A stretch of 64,000 nucleotides of DNA from Lachnospiraceae bacterium (GTDB lineage: Bacteria > Bacillota_A > Clostridia > Lachnospirales > Lachnospiraceae). Below, piece by piece: positions 1 through 9,069 of this stretch (position 1 is the first letter of the stretch; the number at the start of each line of letters is the position of its first letter). The position numbers and the translations under genes were made by a program. The notes beneath the pieces were generated by a model. It had not been told where the DNA came from and did no database searches. It saw only the letters and a program-made list of their open reading frames with translations. The stretch lies in assembly GCA_028694115.1 (NCBI GenBank), contig JAQUUB010000008.1, positions 59,813-123,812 on the forward strand, in the 5' to 3' direction.

Positions 1-36
1 GTTATGTGGCACAATCATAACCATAAAGAGAAAACC

Positions 37-75
37 TTGTTGTGAAGAGATGAATCTTTCATTTCTTTACAACAA
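37..75 (-). terminator. Hairpin terminator after the hydrolase gene
   Basis: Seventeen-base arms (37-53 and 59-75) pair around a 5-base loop, with two positions that are G-U pairs in RNA. On the minus strand the stem is followed by GGTTTTC, a weak T-run. It lies 13 bases past the stop of the hydrolase gene. Confidence 0.6.
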
Positions 76-87
76 TTTTGGTTAAAT

Positions 88-1170
88 CTATTTTGAGTAT
101 CCCAGAGAGTTCAATACATCTTCCTTAAGTATTGAAATTGCTTTATCTGACTCTTCAAATAATGGGCTATGTGCTGAATAATCAAACGAATAAAACTTTT
201 TAACTGGAGCCTTTATGTATTCATAATATTCTTTTTGTAAGGAATAGCAACAGGTATAATCATTTACTCCTGCTAAAAAGTAAATTGGAATATCCATGGA
301 CGGTACTTCTTCAAAGGCATTAAAATTAAACTTATCCATTTCTGCTTTAAAACGATTGGAAGATATTTTACCTCTCCAGATATTGATACGCTCCAATGGA
401 GAATAAGCCTTACATCTAAGGCTGGGTAAGACCAGACCTGTTATAATAGAATTCATATCTCGTGTCGTTCCAACGCCTAAATCATGCATTGCCTTATCCC
501 TAAGAATTAAATTGGATTTATATTGTTCGTAATTTTCAAACTGCTTTACCATTTTTGTATTCCCTGCCAAACTGTATTGCTCTTTCATGTATTCATAAGC
601 CCTCTTTTCAGATTCTGGCTGATTACACATCTGTGACATAGCGATATATGCATGATATAGTTCTGGATTTTTCTGTGCTGCTTTTATTCCAACAGACGTA
701 CCATAAGAATGCCCTAAAAGGTATAATTTTTTCTGTTTAAAACGTTCCCGCAAATAATTCGTTACTGCAATAATATCTTCAACATATTGTTCTGTAGTAA
801 CCGTATCAGGATCTATAGACGAATCATAGGATAGACCCGTACCACGATACTCCAGATAGCAGACAACGAATTCATTTTCTAACCCTGTGGGATAAAACTG
901 CTCTAATAAATATTCTGGAATTCCCGGACCGCCTCCACAGATTAGTAGGACAGGTTTTGTTTCATCCTTTGCCATAATAAACATTCCAAGCGTCGTATCA
1001 TTAGCCTTTAAATAGCACTTTTCCGATATACTTCCTTTCAAAATATTTTCATTATTATCTAAAAATGGTTTTGATTTACCCGTACTTGGGGGAAGTATGA
1101 TCATTACTAAAATTACGATACCTAATAATACAATACAACTAATCATTTTTATACCTTTCTTTCTCTTCAT
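88..1170 (-). CDS. Membrane-anchored alpha/beta hydrolase (prolyl aminopeptidase-like)
   Basis: A 360-residue alpha/beta hydrolase with one N-terminal hydrophobic segment (about residues 9-28) after a lysine-rich start, so probably anchored with the enzyme domain outside. The oxyanion-hole stretch GGGPG is near residue 80, the nucleophile elbow GHSYG (Ser) near 154, a candidate Asp in AGVNDY near 303, and the catalytic His in SAHSP near 335. This order fits the proline iminopeptidase/TAP-like branch. Substrate cannot be read from sequence. It lies 40 bases downstream of a TetR gene on the same strand and is probably co-transcribed with it. Confidence 0.8.
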   Translation of the reverse strand: MKRKKGIKMISCIVLLGIVILVMIILPPSTGKSKPFLDNNENILKGSISEKCYLKANDTTLGMFIMAKDETKPVLLICGGGPGIPEYLLEQFYPTGLENEFVVCYLEYRGTGLSYDSSIDPDTVTTEQYVEDIIAVTNYLRERFKQKKLYLLGHSYGTSVGIKAAQKNPELYHAYIAMSQMCNQPESEKRAYEYMKEQYSLAGNTKMVKQFENYEQYKSNLILRDKAMHDLGVGTTRDMNSIITGLVLPSLRCKAYSPLERINIWRGKISSNRFKAEMDKFNFNAFEEVPSMDIPIYFLAGVNDYTCCYSLQKEYYEYIKAPVKKFYSFDYSAHSPLFEESDKAISILKEDVLNSLGYSK

Positions 1171-1210
1171 TTCAGGTCTCCTGTATCTTTTACATATTCT
1201 AAATTTTTGG

Positions 1211-1786
1211 TTACTCCATCAATATTTGATCAAAAACATCTTCCCATTCAAAATCCTTTGTAATATACTTCATGGACACAATTGCTGCCATCCCATGTAC
1301 TTTTGCCCACATCGCGATAATACCATATTTAATTCGATCCTCTGGAAGACCTTGCCCTCTATAGATTTCATATGCTTTTACCTTGTAGTAGTGAAATGGG
1401 AGAAATTCTTCAGAATTCGAATTCATTGACAAATCAATCTTTACGCATGGTTGTGTAAACAAAAATGTGTAATATTCTGGATGTTCCATAAAGAAAAGCA
1501 CATATGCCTTTCCCATGTTCGATATGGCAGTTACAGAATTTTGTTTATCCGTTCTTTCTACTGCATATTTTAAGCACTGTGTGAGTTGTTCCGTCACATA
1601 CTCTTGCATGGCAGCTAATAACTGGTCTTTGTTTTCAAAGTGGCTATAAGGTGCTGCTTCACTAACTCCACAGATGGAAGCCAGCTTTCGTAGGGATAAT
1701 TTTTCAATTCCATCTTGCTGTATCATTTTAATACCAGATTTAATTAACTCATTTTTCAAATCTCCATGATGATAGGATTTACTCAT
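1211..1786 (-). CDS. TetR/AcrR family transcriptional regulator
   Basis: A 191-residue TetR-type repressor. The N-terminal helix-turn-helix covers about residues 8-55 (YHHGDL start, LSLRKLASICGVSEAAPYSHF recognition region). The C-terminal half resembles the WHG ligand-binding type common in Firmicutes. It is the first gene of a probable two-gene unit with the downstream hydrolase. A short dyad upstream (1813-1825) is a candidate autoregulatory operator. Ligand unknown. Confidence 0.88.
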   Translation of the reverse strand: MSKSYHHGDLKNELIKSGIKMIQQDGIEKLSLRKLASICGVSEAAPYSHFENKDQLLAAMQEYVTEQLTQCLKYAVERTDKQNSVTAISNMGKAYVLFFMEHPEYYTFLFTQPCVKIDLSMNSNSEEFLPFHYYKVKAYEIYRGQGLPEDRIKYGIIAMWAKVHGMAAIVSMKYITKDFEWEDVFDQILME

Positions 1787-1812
1787 ATTTGTTCACTCTT
1801 TCTACTTTAATG

Positions 1813-1825
1813 TTAACGTTGTTAA
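1813..1825. promoter_or_regulatory. Candidate TetR operator
   Basis: TTAAC-GTT-GTTAA is a perfect 5-base dyad with a 3-base spacer, 27 bases upstream of the TetR start codon. Position and symmetry suit an autoregulatory site, but the arms are short and AT-rich. Confidence 0.4.
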
Positions 1826-1870
1826 GTTTAATGTAAAATATTCCATTTGTCAAGACAGAGGAATATAAAA

Positions 1871-1904
1871 TATCGCCTCATGAAACAAATAAAATGAGGC
1901 GATA
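1871..1904 (-). terminator. Terminator of the cupin-hcp unit
   Basis: Perfect 11-base arms (TATCGCCTCAT and its complement) enclose a 12-base loop, 43 bases past the hcp stop codon. It separates hcp from the TetR promoter. Confidence 0.8.
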
Positions 1905-1946
1905 CTTAATCATTATTCATTTATATTTCGATATCTACTACTCTTT

Positions 1947-3575
1947 TTATGCCATAAACAATTTGATATCATCTTCAACAGATCCTATTCCTGCTATTCC
2001 AAAGTTATCAACTAAAACTTTTGCTACATTAGGTGATAAAAATGCGGGTAGTGTTGGTCCTAGGTGAATATTTTTAACACCAAGAGACAAAAGTGCAAGA
2101 AGTACAATCACTGCTTTTTGCTCATACCATGCGATATTAAACGCAATTGGAAGATCATTAATATCCTCTAACTCAAATACTTCTTTTAGCTTTAATGCAA
2201 TGACTGCAAGTGAATAGGAATCATTACACTGACCTGCATCTAATACCCTTGGTATTCCACCGATATCTCCTAACCCTAGCTTATTGTACCTATATTTTGC
2301 ACAGCCTGCTGTAAGTATTACTGTGTCGCTTGGAAGGCTTTTTGCGAAGTCTGTGTAATATTCTCTTGACTTCATTCTTCCGTCACAACCAGCCATTACA
2401 AAGAATTTTTTAATTGCTCCCGTCTTTACTGCTTCCACCACTTTGTCTGCAAGCGCAATCACTTGATTATGAGCAAATCCTCCAACGATACTGCCTGTTT
2501 CGATTTCTTCTGGTGCTGGTAATGTTTTTGCCATTGCAATCATTTCCGAAAAGTCTTTTTTTCCATTCTCATCTGGAACAATATGAGGACATCCTGGAAA
2601 TCCTGCTGCACCTGTTGTAAAAATACGTTTCTGCACTTCTTCACTTTTAGGAGGTACTATACAATTTGTTGTAAAAAAGATTGGACCATGAAATGTTTCA
2701 AATTCTCCAACCTGTTTCCACCATGAATTTCCATAGTTGCCAACAAAGTTTTCATACTTTTTGAAAGCTGGATAATAGTGTGCTGGTAGCATCTCTCCAT
2801 GTGTATATACATCTACTCCAGTTCCCTGTGTCTGCTCTAAGAGCTGCTCTAAATCAGTCAGATCATGTCCTGAAATTAAAATAGCAGGATTATTTCTTAC
2901 TCCAATATTGACAGTCGTAATTTCTGGGTTACCATATTTTGATGTATGTGCCTCATCTAATAATGCCATGGTTTTTACACCAAATTCACCCGTTTTTAGT
3001 GTTAGGGCAACCAAATCATCGGCTGACAAAGTATCGTCAAGTGTAGCGGATAATCCTTCATAGATAAAGGAATAAATGGAACTGTCCTCCCTTCCGATAT
3101 TCAATGCATGCTCTGCATAAGCTGCCATACCTTTGATTCCATAAATAATTAATTCTCTAAGAGACCTTACATCTTCATTTTCTGTGGACAATACACCTAC
3201 TTGGGATGCTTTTTCAAGCATCTGTGCTCTTGTCTCTACTTTAAAGGATACTGCATCATGGCAGTTCCCTAATGATACTTTACTTTCCAATTCATTTCGA
3301 ATAGAAATCATTTTTATAATCTGTTTTTCAATCGTATCTTCATCGAAGTTTCCATTTGTTATGGTCATAAACAAACTGGTAAGTATATCCCTGTTTATTT
3401 CCATAATTCCAGAAACATCGAGCTTTCCTTCCACTACAATTTTCGAAATTCCTTTTGTAGTATAGATTAATAAATCCTGTAATTTTGCAACCTCTTCATT
3501 TTTCCCACATACACCTTTGATTTCACAACCTATTCCTTTTGCCGCTTCCTGACACTGATAACAAAACATACTCAT
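1947..3575 (-). CDS. hcp: Hydroxylamine reductase (hybrid cluster protein)
   Basis: A 542-residue hybrid cluster protein, the usual length for class I/II Hcp. The N-terminal cysteines ([14 protein letters not shown]...GVCGK, residues 5-25) bind the cubane cluster. Hybrid-cluster ligands are visible as the GHD...D region near 239, the NC in TTNCIVPP near 305, GCPH near 328, MAGCDGR near 400 and TAGCAKYR near 428. The known role is NO or hydroxylamine reduction in nitrosative stress in the cytoplasm. The cupin gene lies 53 bases upstream on the same strand, and a Crp/Fnr regulator is divergent from the pair. Start is backed by GGAGG 8 bases upstream. Confidence 0.96.
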   Translation of the reverse strand: MSMFCYQCQEAAKGIGCEIKGVCGKNEEVAKLQDLLIYTTKGISKIVVEGKLDVSGIMEINRDILTSLFMTITNGNFDEDTIEKQIIKMISIRNELESKVSLGNCHDAVSFKVETRAQMLEKASQVGVLSTENEDVRSLRELIIYGIKGMAAYAEHALNIGREDSSIYSFIYEGLSATLDDTLSADDLVALTLKTGEFGVKTMALLDEAHTSKYGNPEITTVNIGVRNNPAILISGHDLTDLEQLLEQTQGTGVDVYTHGEMLPAHYYPAFKKYENFVGNYGNSWWKQVGEFETFHGPIFFTTNCIVPPKSEEVQKRIFTTGAAGFPGCPHIVPDENGKKDFSEMIAMAKTLPAPEEIETGSIVGGFAHNQVIALADKVVEAVKTGAIKKFFVMAGCDGRMKSREYYTDFAKSLPSDTVILTAGCAKYRYNKLGLGDIGGIPRVLDAGQCNDSYSLAVIALKLKEVFELEDINDLPIAFNIAWYEQKAVIVLLALLSLGVKNIHLGPTLPAFLSPNVAKVLVDNFGIAGIGSVEDDIKLFMA

Positions 3576-3628
3576 TTTAGTAACCTCCTAATATTCTTAA
3601 TTAATAATTATTTTTCATAATTGACTTA

Positions 3629-3967
3629 CTATTTTTCTGGGAAAACCACAGTCAAAAGCATTTTAAAATCCTCTTCTGCATACACAGCATGTGGAATTGT
3701 TGCAGGCATCACAAGTGTTTCGCCTGCATTGCAGACATAGATGTTCTCTCCCACTGTAAATCTGCCTGTACCCTCTAAAACTGTTACTATTGCATCTCCT
3801 TTTGAATCGTGCATCCCAATCTCTTCATTTCTTGAAAATGCAAATAACGTAATGCTCACACAGTTATTCTGAGCTAGCGTCTTGCTAACAACCTGACCTT
3901 TTTGTATCTGCACCTCTTCTGCCAGATTGATTACCTTTTCGTGTTCAATGTTTTTAGTATAAGCCAT
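3629..3967 (-). CDS. Small cupin-domain protein
   Basis: A 112-residue single-domain cupin. Metal-site residues are visible: MHDSKGDAIVTVLEG (motif 1 with His and Glu) and PHAVYAEEDFKML (motif 2 His). The ATG at 3967 is preferred to one 33 bases further upstream because AAAGGAGG sits 5 bases before it. It is the first gene of the cupin-hcp unit. Related small cupins sit beside hcp in other clostridia, but the function is not settled. Confidence 0.85.
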   Translation of the reverse strand: MAYTKNIEHEKVINLAEEVQIQKGQVVSKTLAQNNCVSITLFAFSRNEEIGMHDSKGDAIVTVLEGTGRFTVGENIYVCNAGETLVMPATIPHAVYAEEDFKMLLTVVFPEK

Positions 3968-4081
3968 ACGAACCTCCTTTATTCTACTTGTAAAACACAT
4001 TGTTTTCTTATTATGTGGATATCATAATATAGTATTTCCTTGATTTCCTAATCTGAGTATAATATAATTCAAATAACAATT

Positions 4082-4099
4082 ATGTTGTATTGACAACAT
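4082..4099. promoter_or_regulatory. Candidate Crp/Fnr-family (HcpR-like) operator
   Basis: ATGTTGT-ATTG-ACAACAT is a perfect 7-base inverted repeat with a 4-base spacer, the geometry bound by Crp/Fnr dimers. It lies between the divergent cupin-hcp unit and the Crp/Fnr gene, 30 bases upstream of the latter's start. Confidence 0.7.
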
Positions 4100-4128
4100 T
4101 TTAATAAATTTTTTGGAGAGAATAGAAA

Positions 4129-4803
4129 ATGGATCAATATCTTTCATTATTAAAAAATACAAATATGTTTATGGGAATAAGCGAAGATGAAATCAAAAGC
4201 ATGTTAAAATGCCTATCTACCAGAGTCGTGCATTTTGAAAAGAATGAATATATCTTAAGAAGTGGTGAGCAGATACACTCCGTAGGTATGGTATTATCAG
4301 GTCTTGCTCTCATTGAAAAAGAAGACTTTTGGGGCAGACGTACTATAATTCAAGAAATAATCCCTGGTATGGCATTTGCGGAAAGCTATGCCTGCCTGTC
4401 CCAAATTCCTGTAGAAATCTGCGTTTTGGCTAGTGAAAATACAACCATTATGTTTTTTGATATCAAAAGAATCCTTTCCGTATGCACGTCTGCCTGTTCC
4501 TTTCATACCAAATTAATTCAAAACTTACTTAAAACCATGGCCCAGAAAAATGTAGACCTTACAAAGAAGATGGATTACATGACAAAAAAAACGATTCGGG
4601 ATAGACTTCTATCTTATCTGTCAACGGAATCGCAAAAGTCAGGTCGTTCTACTTTCACGATTCCATTTGACCGACAAGAGCTGGCTGATTATTTATCTGT
4701 TGATCGAAGCGCACTCTCAAATGAAATCAGCAAATTACAAAGGGAAGGTATTTTATCCTGTCAGAAAAATAAGTTTAGCATTACCAATTTCCTTCCTTAT
4801 TAA
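4129..4803 (+). CDS. Crp/Fnr-family transcriptional regulator (HcpR-like)
   Basis: A 224-residue regulator with an N-terminal cyclic-nucleotide-type beta-barrel (about residues 10-125) and a C-terminal winged HTH (about 150-215, with RQELADYLSVDRSALSNEISKL). It lacks the N-terminal cysteine cluster of FNR, so it is not an oxygen-sensing FNR. The divergent hcp unit and the shared dyad suggest it controls the nitrosative-stress response, as HcpR-type proteins do. Its stop codon overlaps the stop of the convergent MATE gene in a shared TTAA. Confidence 0.88.
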   Translation: MDQYLSLLKNTNMFMGISEDEIKSMLKCLSTRVVHFEKNEYILRSGEQIHSVGMVLSGLALIEKEDFWGRRTIIQEIIPGMAFAESYACLSQIPVEICVLASENTTIMFFDIKRILSVCTSACSFHTKLIQNLLKTMAQKNVDLTKKMDYMTKKTIRDRLLSYLSTESQKSGRSTFTIPFDRQELADYLSVDRSALSNEISKLQREGILSCQKNKFSITNFLPY

Positions 4804-6122
4804 ATTTCGATACATTTTTCATTTTTTCGTATTAAAACAAAGGTTAAGACAATTGTTAAAGCTTCTGTTACAGGTGCTACAAGCCATACTCCTGTCATAC
4901 CAAGCAAGGAAGGTAATGTGAAGATACATATTAATAATACCACCAAGCCTCTGGAGAAAGAAATAAGTGCTGACTCCTTTGCTCTTCCGATGGATGTAAA
5001 GTAGAAGGAGGTAATGGTATTGATTCCTGAAAACAAAAACGAAAACATAAAAATACCAAGACCTGAACGAATTAAGATTGCTACATTATCACTGCTAATA
5101 AAAACATTGCTATACCATTCTGAAGCAATTGATAATACAATCATTACAGCTACTCCAGATAAAAAAACAAACAGATTGGTCCGCTTTCGAATCACTTTAC
5201 TTAATTCTATTTCTTTTGCACCAAAAGAAAAGCTAATCAGAGGGCTCGCACCCTGTCCAAAACCTACAATCACCATTCCAAATAGATATGCCACATATCC
5301 TACTATGGTAAATGCAGCTACTCCCGGAATACCTACCGTTTTCATAATCGTCCAGTTATATGCAAACATAGAGATCCCCATGGACATCTGTCCAATAAAT
5401 TCTGAACTACCATTTAATACCATGTCTCTTAACAAACTTTTTGAAAATTTGAATTTCCGAAACTTATAGACACTTGATTTTTTCAGAAAAAACGTAACCA
5501 TACAAATCAATCCTATAAAAACTGATAGTAGTGACGCCGTTGCAGCCCCTTCTATACCAAAATGAAACCACCTGATGTATAAATAATCCAAAAATATATT
5601 GCTTACTACAGTCAATATATTAATCAGCATATAAAATTGCGGTTTGCCTTCTCCTCTGACAAACATGCCCATTGTTGAATTTACAATCATAATGGGATAC
5701 GCAATAATCATAATGGAATAATATTGACCAAAACAACTACTAACCTGTACATCCATATTAATTATATCCATAATAGGCCTAAAAAAAGCACTCACAAGTA
5801 TACTTAATATTACCGTTGCAATGAAAGTAGACATAACTGTTTGATTAAATACTTCATTACTTTTTTTAATATCCCCTGCTCCTAGCTCCATTCCAGCAAT
5901 TGCTATGCCACCAACGCCAAGCATGATACCCACTCCTAAATAAACATACAAAATCGGAAGACCAAAATTCACAGCAGCAATGCCTTCCTTCCCAACATAA
6001 TTTCCAATAAAGAACCCATCAACTATGGTGATGAGGGAAGTAAGTACCATTGCAATAATAGAGGGGATGGAAAACTGTAAAATCATCTGCACCGTTTTAT
6101 TTCTAATACTTTCTAAATTCAT
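4800..6122 (-). CDS. MATE family multidrug/organic-cation exporter
   Basis: A 440-residue MATE transporter with about 12 membrane helices in two related halves (N-terminal IRNKTVQMILQFSIPSIIAM, IVDGFFIGNYVGKEGIAAVN; central GFGQGASPLISFSFGA). This class exports drugs or metabolites with Na+ or H+ coupling. It lies 85 bases downstream of an AraC/GyrI regulator on the same strand, which probably controls it. Confidence 0.92.
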   Translation of the reverse strand: MNLESIRNKTVQMILQFSIPSIIAMVLTSLITIVDGFFIGNYVGKEGIAAVNFGLPILYVYLGVGIMLGVGGIAIAGMELGAGDIKKSNEVFNQTVMSTFIATVILSILVSAFFRPIMDIINMDVQVSSCFGQYYSIMIIAYPIMIVNSTMGMFVRGEGKPQFYMLINILTVVSNIFLDYLYIRWFHFGIEGAATASLLSVFIGLICMVTFFLKKSSVYKFRKFKFSKSLLRDMVLNGSSEFIGQMSMGISMFAYNWTIMKTVGIPGVAAFTIVGYVAYLFGMVIVGFGQGASPLISFSFGAKEIELSKVIRKRTNLFVFLSGVAVMIVLSIASEWYSNVFISSDNVAILIRSGLGIFMFSFLFSGINTITSFYFTSIGRAKESALISFSRGLVVLLICIFTLPSLLGMTGVWLVAPVTEALTIVLTFVLIRKNEKCIEI

Positions 6123-6207
6123 AAAAAACTCCTTTCAAATGGAACTACATCTTGTGACAGTTCTCATTATAGAAAGAAGTCCTTTTTTTAACTTCTGAAT
6201 TCTTGCC

Positions 6208-7041
6208 CTATTTAATAGGTAAACATAGATCCATTACAACGTGCTTGCAATCTCCATCAACTTCCCGATAAATATCCAACCCATATCTTTCATCCATTTC
6301 ATAACCGCTATTTGGTAGCCAGACATTAAAGAGACCTTGAAAAGAAGAAAAAATATCCTGAATGAATCCATCAAAACGGTACACTGCATATTTGCCACCT
6401 TTTATAGTGGTAACGTTAGGAAGAGAACAGCTTTTATCAACTGTGATACAGATATCATATAGACATTGTTCAACACTTGTTATGGAAGGATCATCATAGG
6501 ATCTTTCAATCAAAAGTGTATTTTCCGTAAACAAATTTTCATACTTTTGGGTAAAGGCGCACCAATTTTTTCCCAGTTCGATATAATTTCCAATGTATCT
6601 TTCATAGATAACAAAAAAATCATCCAATAAACGAATCGAAATCCGCTTATTATATTCTTCAAATGACTTAAATTGGGCAGTATTATTAGGATAAAAGGGA
6701 TGTGGCATATAAGAAGTATTCACACTCTTTCGAAATTCCGCTGGAGAAATACAATGATGCTTTTTGAAAACAGAACTGTAATTTGATGGACTATATCCAT
6801 AGTCAAATCCAATGTCCGTTATAGACTTTTCTTTTTCGATTTTCAGTCGAAAAGCACTTTGCTCCATTTTTAACCGTTTTATAAAAGCATAGATACTCTC
6901 TCCTGTTTCTGTCTTAAAAACCCTACTAAAATAGTACTTTGAAAAGTGACAGTAATTCGCAACATCCTCAATAGTAATCTCTTCATCTAAATGCTTCATT
7001 ATATAGTCTATACTCTGATTAACCAATTCATTCGTAATCAT
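6208..7041 (-). CDS. AraC family regulator with GyrI-like effector domain
   Basis: A 277-residue protein. The N-terminal AraC double HTH covers about residues 5-105 (EEITIEDVANYCHFSKYYFSR, then ITDIGFDYGYSPSNYSSVFKKHH). A GyrI-like small-molecule-binding domain covers about 125-277. The same arrangement is found in the Rob/SoxS-like and BltR-like activators of multidrug pumps. It lies directly upstream of the MATE gene, so the pump is the likely target. Confidence 0.9.
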   Translation of the reverse strand: MITNELVNQSIDYIMKHLDEEITIEDVANYCHFSKYYFSRVFKTETGESIYAFIKRLKMEQSAFRLKIEKEKSITDIGFDYGYSPSNYSSVFKKHHCISPAEFRKSVNTSYMPHPFYPNNTAQFKSFEEYNKRISIRLLDDFFVIYERYIGNYIELGKNWCAFTQKYENLFTENTLLIERSYDDPSITSVEQCLYDICITVDKSCSLPNVTTIKGGKYAVYRFDGFIQDIFSSFQGLFNVWLPNSGYEMDERYGLDIYREVDGDCKHVVMDLCLPIK

Positions 7042-7233
7042 ATTTAGGCACTCCTATTTTTTAGTATCGTTTTTCTATATTATAACACTACTATTTTGCA
7101 AATACAAAAAGTGAAAAGCATTCTTAATTTTATTGAAAATAGTTGAAAGATGATGTAGTAATTGGTAAAATATTCAAGAATGTGATTAGATTTATAAAAT
7201 ACAGATTGGAATTTTTTAAGGGGACAATTATTT

Positions 7234-8841
7234 ATGAGGATTTATAATGTGATATGTAGAATTTTTTCGATGATAATGTTGTGTATATTGTCATTTCTTT
7301 TTGTTATTTCGTTAATTAGCACTACCTATATTTCAGAGGTTGAGACAGTATATTATGTTTCTGATAGACCATATATACATTTTCTGGTGATGCTATTCGT
7401 AATCGTATGCATGTATTTTTTGAAAGACAAACTAAAACTGACTAACAAAACGATTTTTGTCATAGGCGTGATAATTACTATTGTATTAGCAATATTTATC
7501 CTTGCTTCTATGTTTTATCCCAGATTTGATCAGAGACATGTCATGAATATTGCAGCGCAGATGCTGGCTGGTGATTACACAGAGTTTAAGATAGGTGGAT
7601 ATGCAGAGATCTATCCTTATCAAAATGGTCTTTTGCTCTTTTATGAGGTTTTGGCCTTGATTTTTGGAACGAATAATTTAGTAGCGATACAGTTTATGAA
7701 TTTGTTTTTTATTATTATGGCTTACTGGGCGCTATTTTTGGTGAATAGACTTTTGATGCAAAAATACCTTTATACCGCAATGTTTACCATGCTTTTTCTG
7801 CCGCTATGGGGATTTGTAAGCCTGATTTATGGTAATGTTCCGGCGTTTTCATTTGGAATGTTTGGCTTATATTTTGCTTTGAAATTTATAAAGGATAGAA
7901 AATGGATAGAGCTACTGGCAGGGTGCGTCTGTATGATGCTTTCCTGTATACTGAAAATGAACTTTATGATTCTTCTAATTGCGATTATTATAATAACCGT
8001 TATGGATACGATTAAGAAAAAGGATTTTCGAATCCTTATCATGCCAATCGTCATGACTATTTTTGTATTGGCGGGAGATAAGGGCGTGGATTTGATCATC
8101 CATCAACAGACAGGAGCGAAAATCACAGAAGGGATTCCTGCGATTACCTATGTTGCCATGGGCCTGCATGAACATAGCTATAGGGGCGCTGGCTGGCATG
8201 ATAATTATCCGGAAAATACTTATGAACAATACAAAGGAAATGCTCAGGTAGTATCAGAGAAGGCAATGGAGGACATAAAGCTCTCATTTGAGAATTTTGA
8301 GCAGCACCCACAATATATGGTGGGCTTCTTTATCCGAAAGATTGCTTCTATGTGGAATGAACCCTCATATGACAGCCTATCCATGCAGATGGATCGAAAT
8401 TCTGTTATGGGTACGCCGCCATTTTGGATTGGAATGTTAGTGAATAAAGGCCCTGTCAATTCTTTTCTCTATCAGATTATGAATTTAATGGAGTCATGGA
8501 TCATGGTTGGCGCTTTTGCTTATTATATCTTCCATTTTAAAAAAGAAGACTTTGTGGACAATATCTTTGCTTTATTTTTCGTCGGCGGCTTTTTATGCCA
8601 TCTCCTATGGGAAGCTAGTAGTCAATACGCAATTTTCTATGTGATGCTCCTCATTCCTTACGCAACCATGGGCTTTATGGATATTGTCAATAAAATAGCT
8701 GTTACACAAAAAAAGAACCTTCTGATTTCCTTTTTTGCTGTTGCGTTTGGTATCGGCATTTTATCCATACCGGAACTGACTACGTTCCTTACATTAAACC
8801 GGAGCGATGCACTGTATTTAGAATATTTAAACATGCGATAG
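7234..8841 (+). CDS. Polytopic membrane protein, GT-C glycosyltransferase-like
   Basis: A 535-residue protein with about 12 predicted membrane helices. After the first two helices comes a large outside segment (about residues 90-130) containing FYPRFDQRHVMNIAAQ and GGYAEIYPYQNG, which resembles the acidic loop and family motifs of Firmicute GT39/ArnT-like lipid-linked sugar transferases. A role in decorating a surface polymer is inferred from the family only. It stands alone, with no other glycan gene adjacent. RBS AAGGGGA precedes the ATG. Confidence 0.65.
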   Translation: MRIYNVICRIFSMIMLCILSFLFVISLISTTYISEVETVYYVSDRPYIHFLVMLFVIVCMYFLKDKLKLTNKTIFVIGVIITIVLAIFILASMFYPRFDQRHVMNIAAQMLAGDYTEFKIGGYAEIYPYQNGLLLFYEVLALIFGTNNLVAIQFMNLFFIIMAYWALFLVNRLLMQKYLYTAMFTMLFLPLWGFVSLIYGNVPAFSFGMFGLYFALKFIKDRKWIELLAGCVCMMLSCILKMNFMILLIAIIIITVMDTIKKKDFRILIMPIVMTIFVLAGDKGVDLIIHQQTGAKITEGIPAITYVAMGLHEHSYRGAGWHDNYPENTYEQYKGNAQVVSEKAMEDIKLSFENFEQHPQYMVGFFIRKIASMWNEPSYDSLSMQMDRNSVMGTPPFWIGMLVNKGPVNSFLYQIMNLMESWIMVGAFAYYIFHFKKEDFVDNIFALFFVGGFLCHLLWEASSQYAIFYVMLLIPYATMGFMDIVNKIAVTQKKNLLISFFAVAFGIGILSIPELTTFLTLNRSDALYLEYLNMR

Positions 8842-8936
8842 ATATTCATCATTTTGTAGTAACAAACAGTCAGATTTCGCATATAATATTAGTAGGATAA
8901 CACAAAGATACATATCCTTATGAAAGGAGGGATCTT

Positions 8937-9011
8937 ATGTGTTGTTGTAGATGGTGTTGTTGTGGAAGGCGTTGTGGATGGTGTTGTTGCAGATGTTGCC
9001 GCTTCAGATAG
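8937..9011 (+). CDS. 24-residue cysteine-rich peptide
   Basis: A 24-codon ORF. Cysteines occupy positions 2-4, 7-9, 13, 16-18, 20 and 21 (12 of 24 residues), with six arginines, two tryptophans (6 and 15), two glycines and one phenylalanine between. AAAGGAGG (8923-8930) ends 6 bases before the ATG, TATAAT lies at 8882-8887, and an intrinsic terminator follows 25 bases after the TAG. This is a complete monocistronic unit. I do not recognise a family; it is not the SCIFF or lanthipeptide type. Metal binding or redox buffering is a guess from composition. An RNA-level role is the main alternative. Confidence 0.65.
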   Translation: MCCCRWCCCGRRCGWCCCRCCRFR

Positions 9012-9035
9012 TTGAATAATATTATTAATTAATAT

Positions 9036-9061
9036 AGACCGTCACTTTTTTGTGACGGTCT
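9036..9061. terminator. Bidirectional terminator, Cys-rich peptide / MFS
   Basis: AGACCGTCAC and GTGACGGTCT pair perfectly (10 bases) around a six-T loop, followed by TTCTTTCT on the plus strand. It sits between the peptide gene and the convergent MFS gene and can serve both. Confidence 0.88.
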
Positions 9062-9069
9062 TCTTTCTA

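Noticed and set aside
8937..9011. Cys-rich peptide as a SCIFF/ranthipeptide precursor
   Set aside because: No radical SAM gene is nearby, and length and Cys spacing do not match SCIFF.
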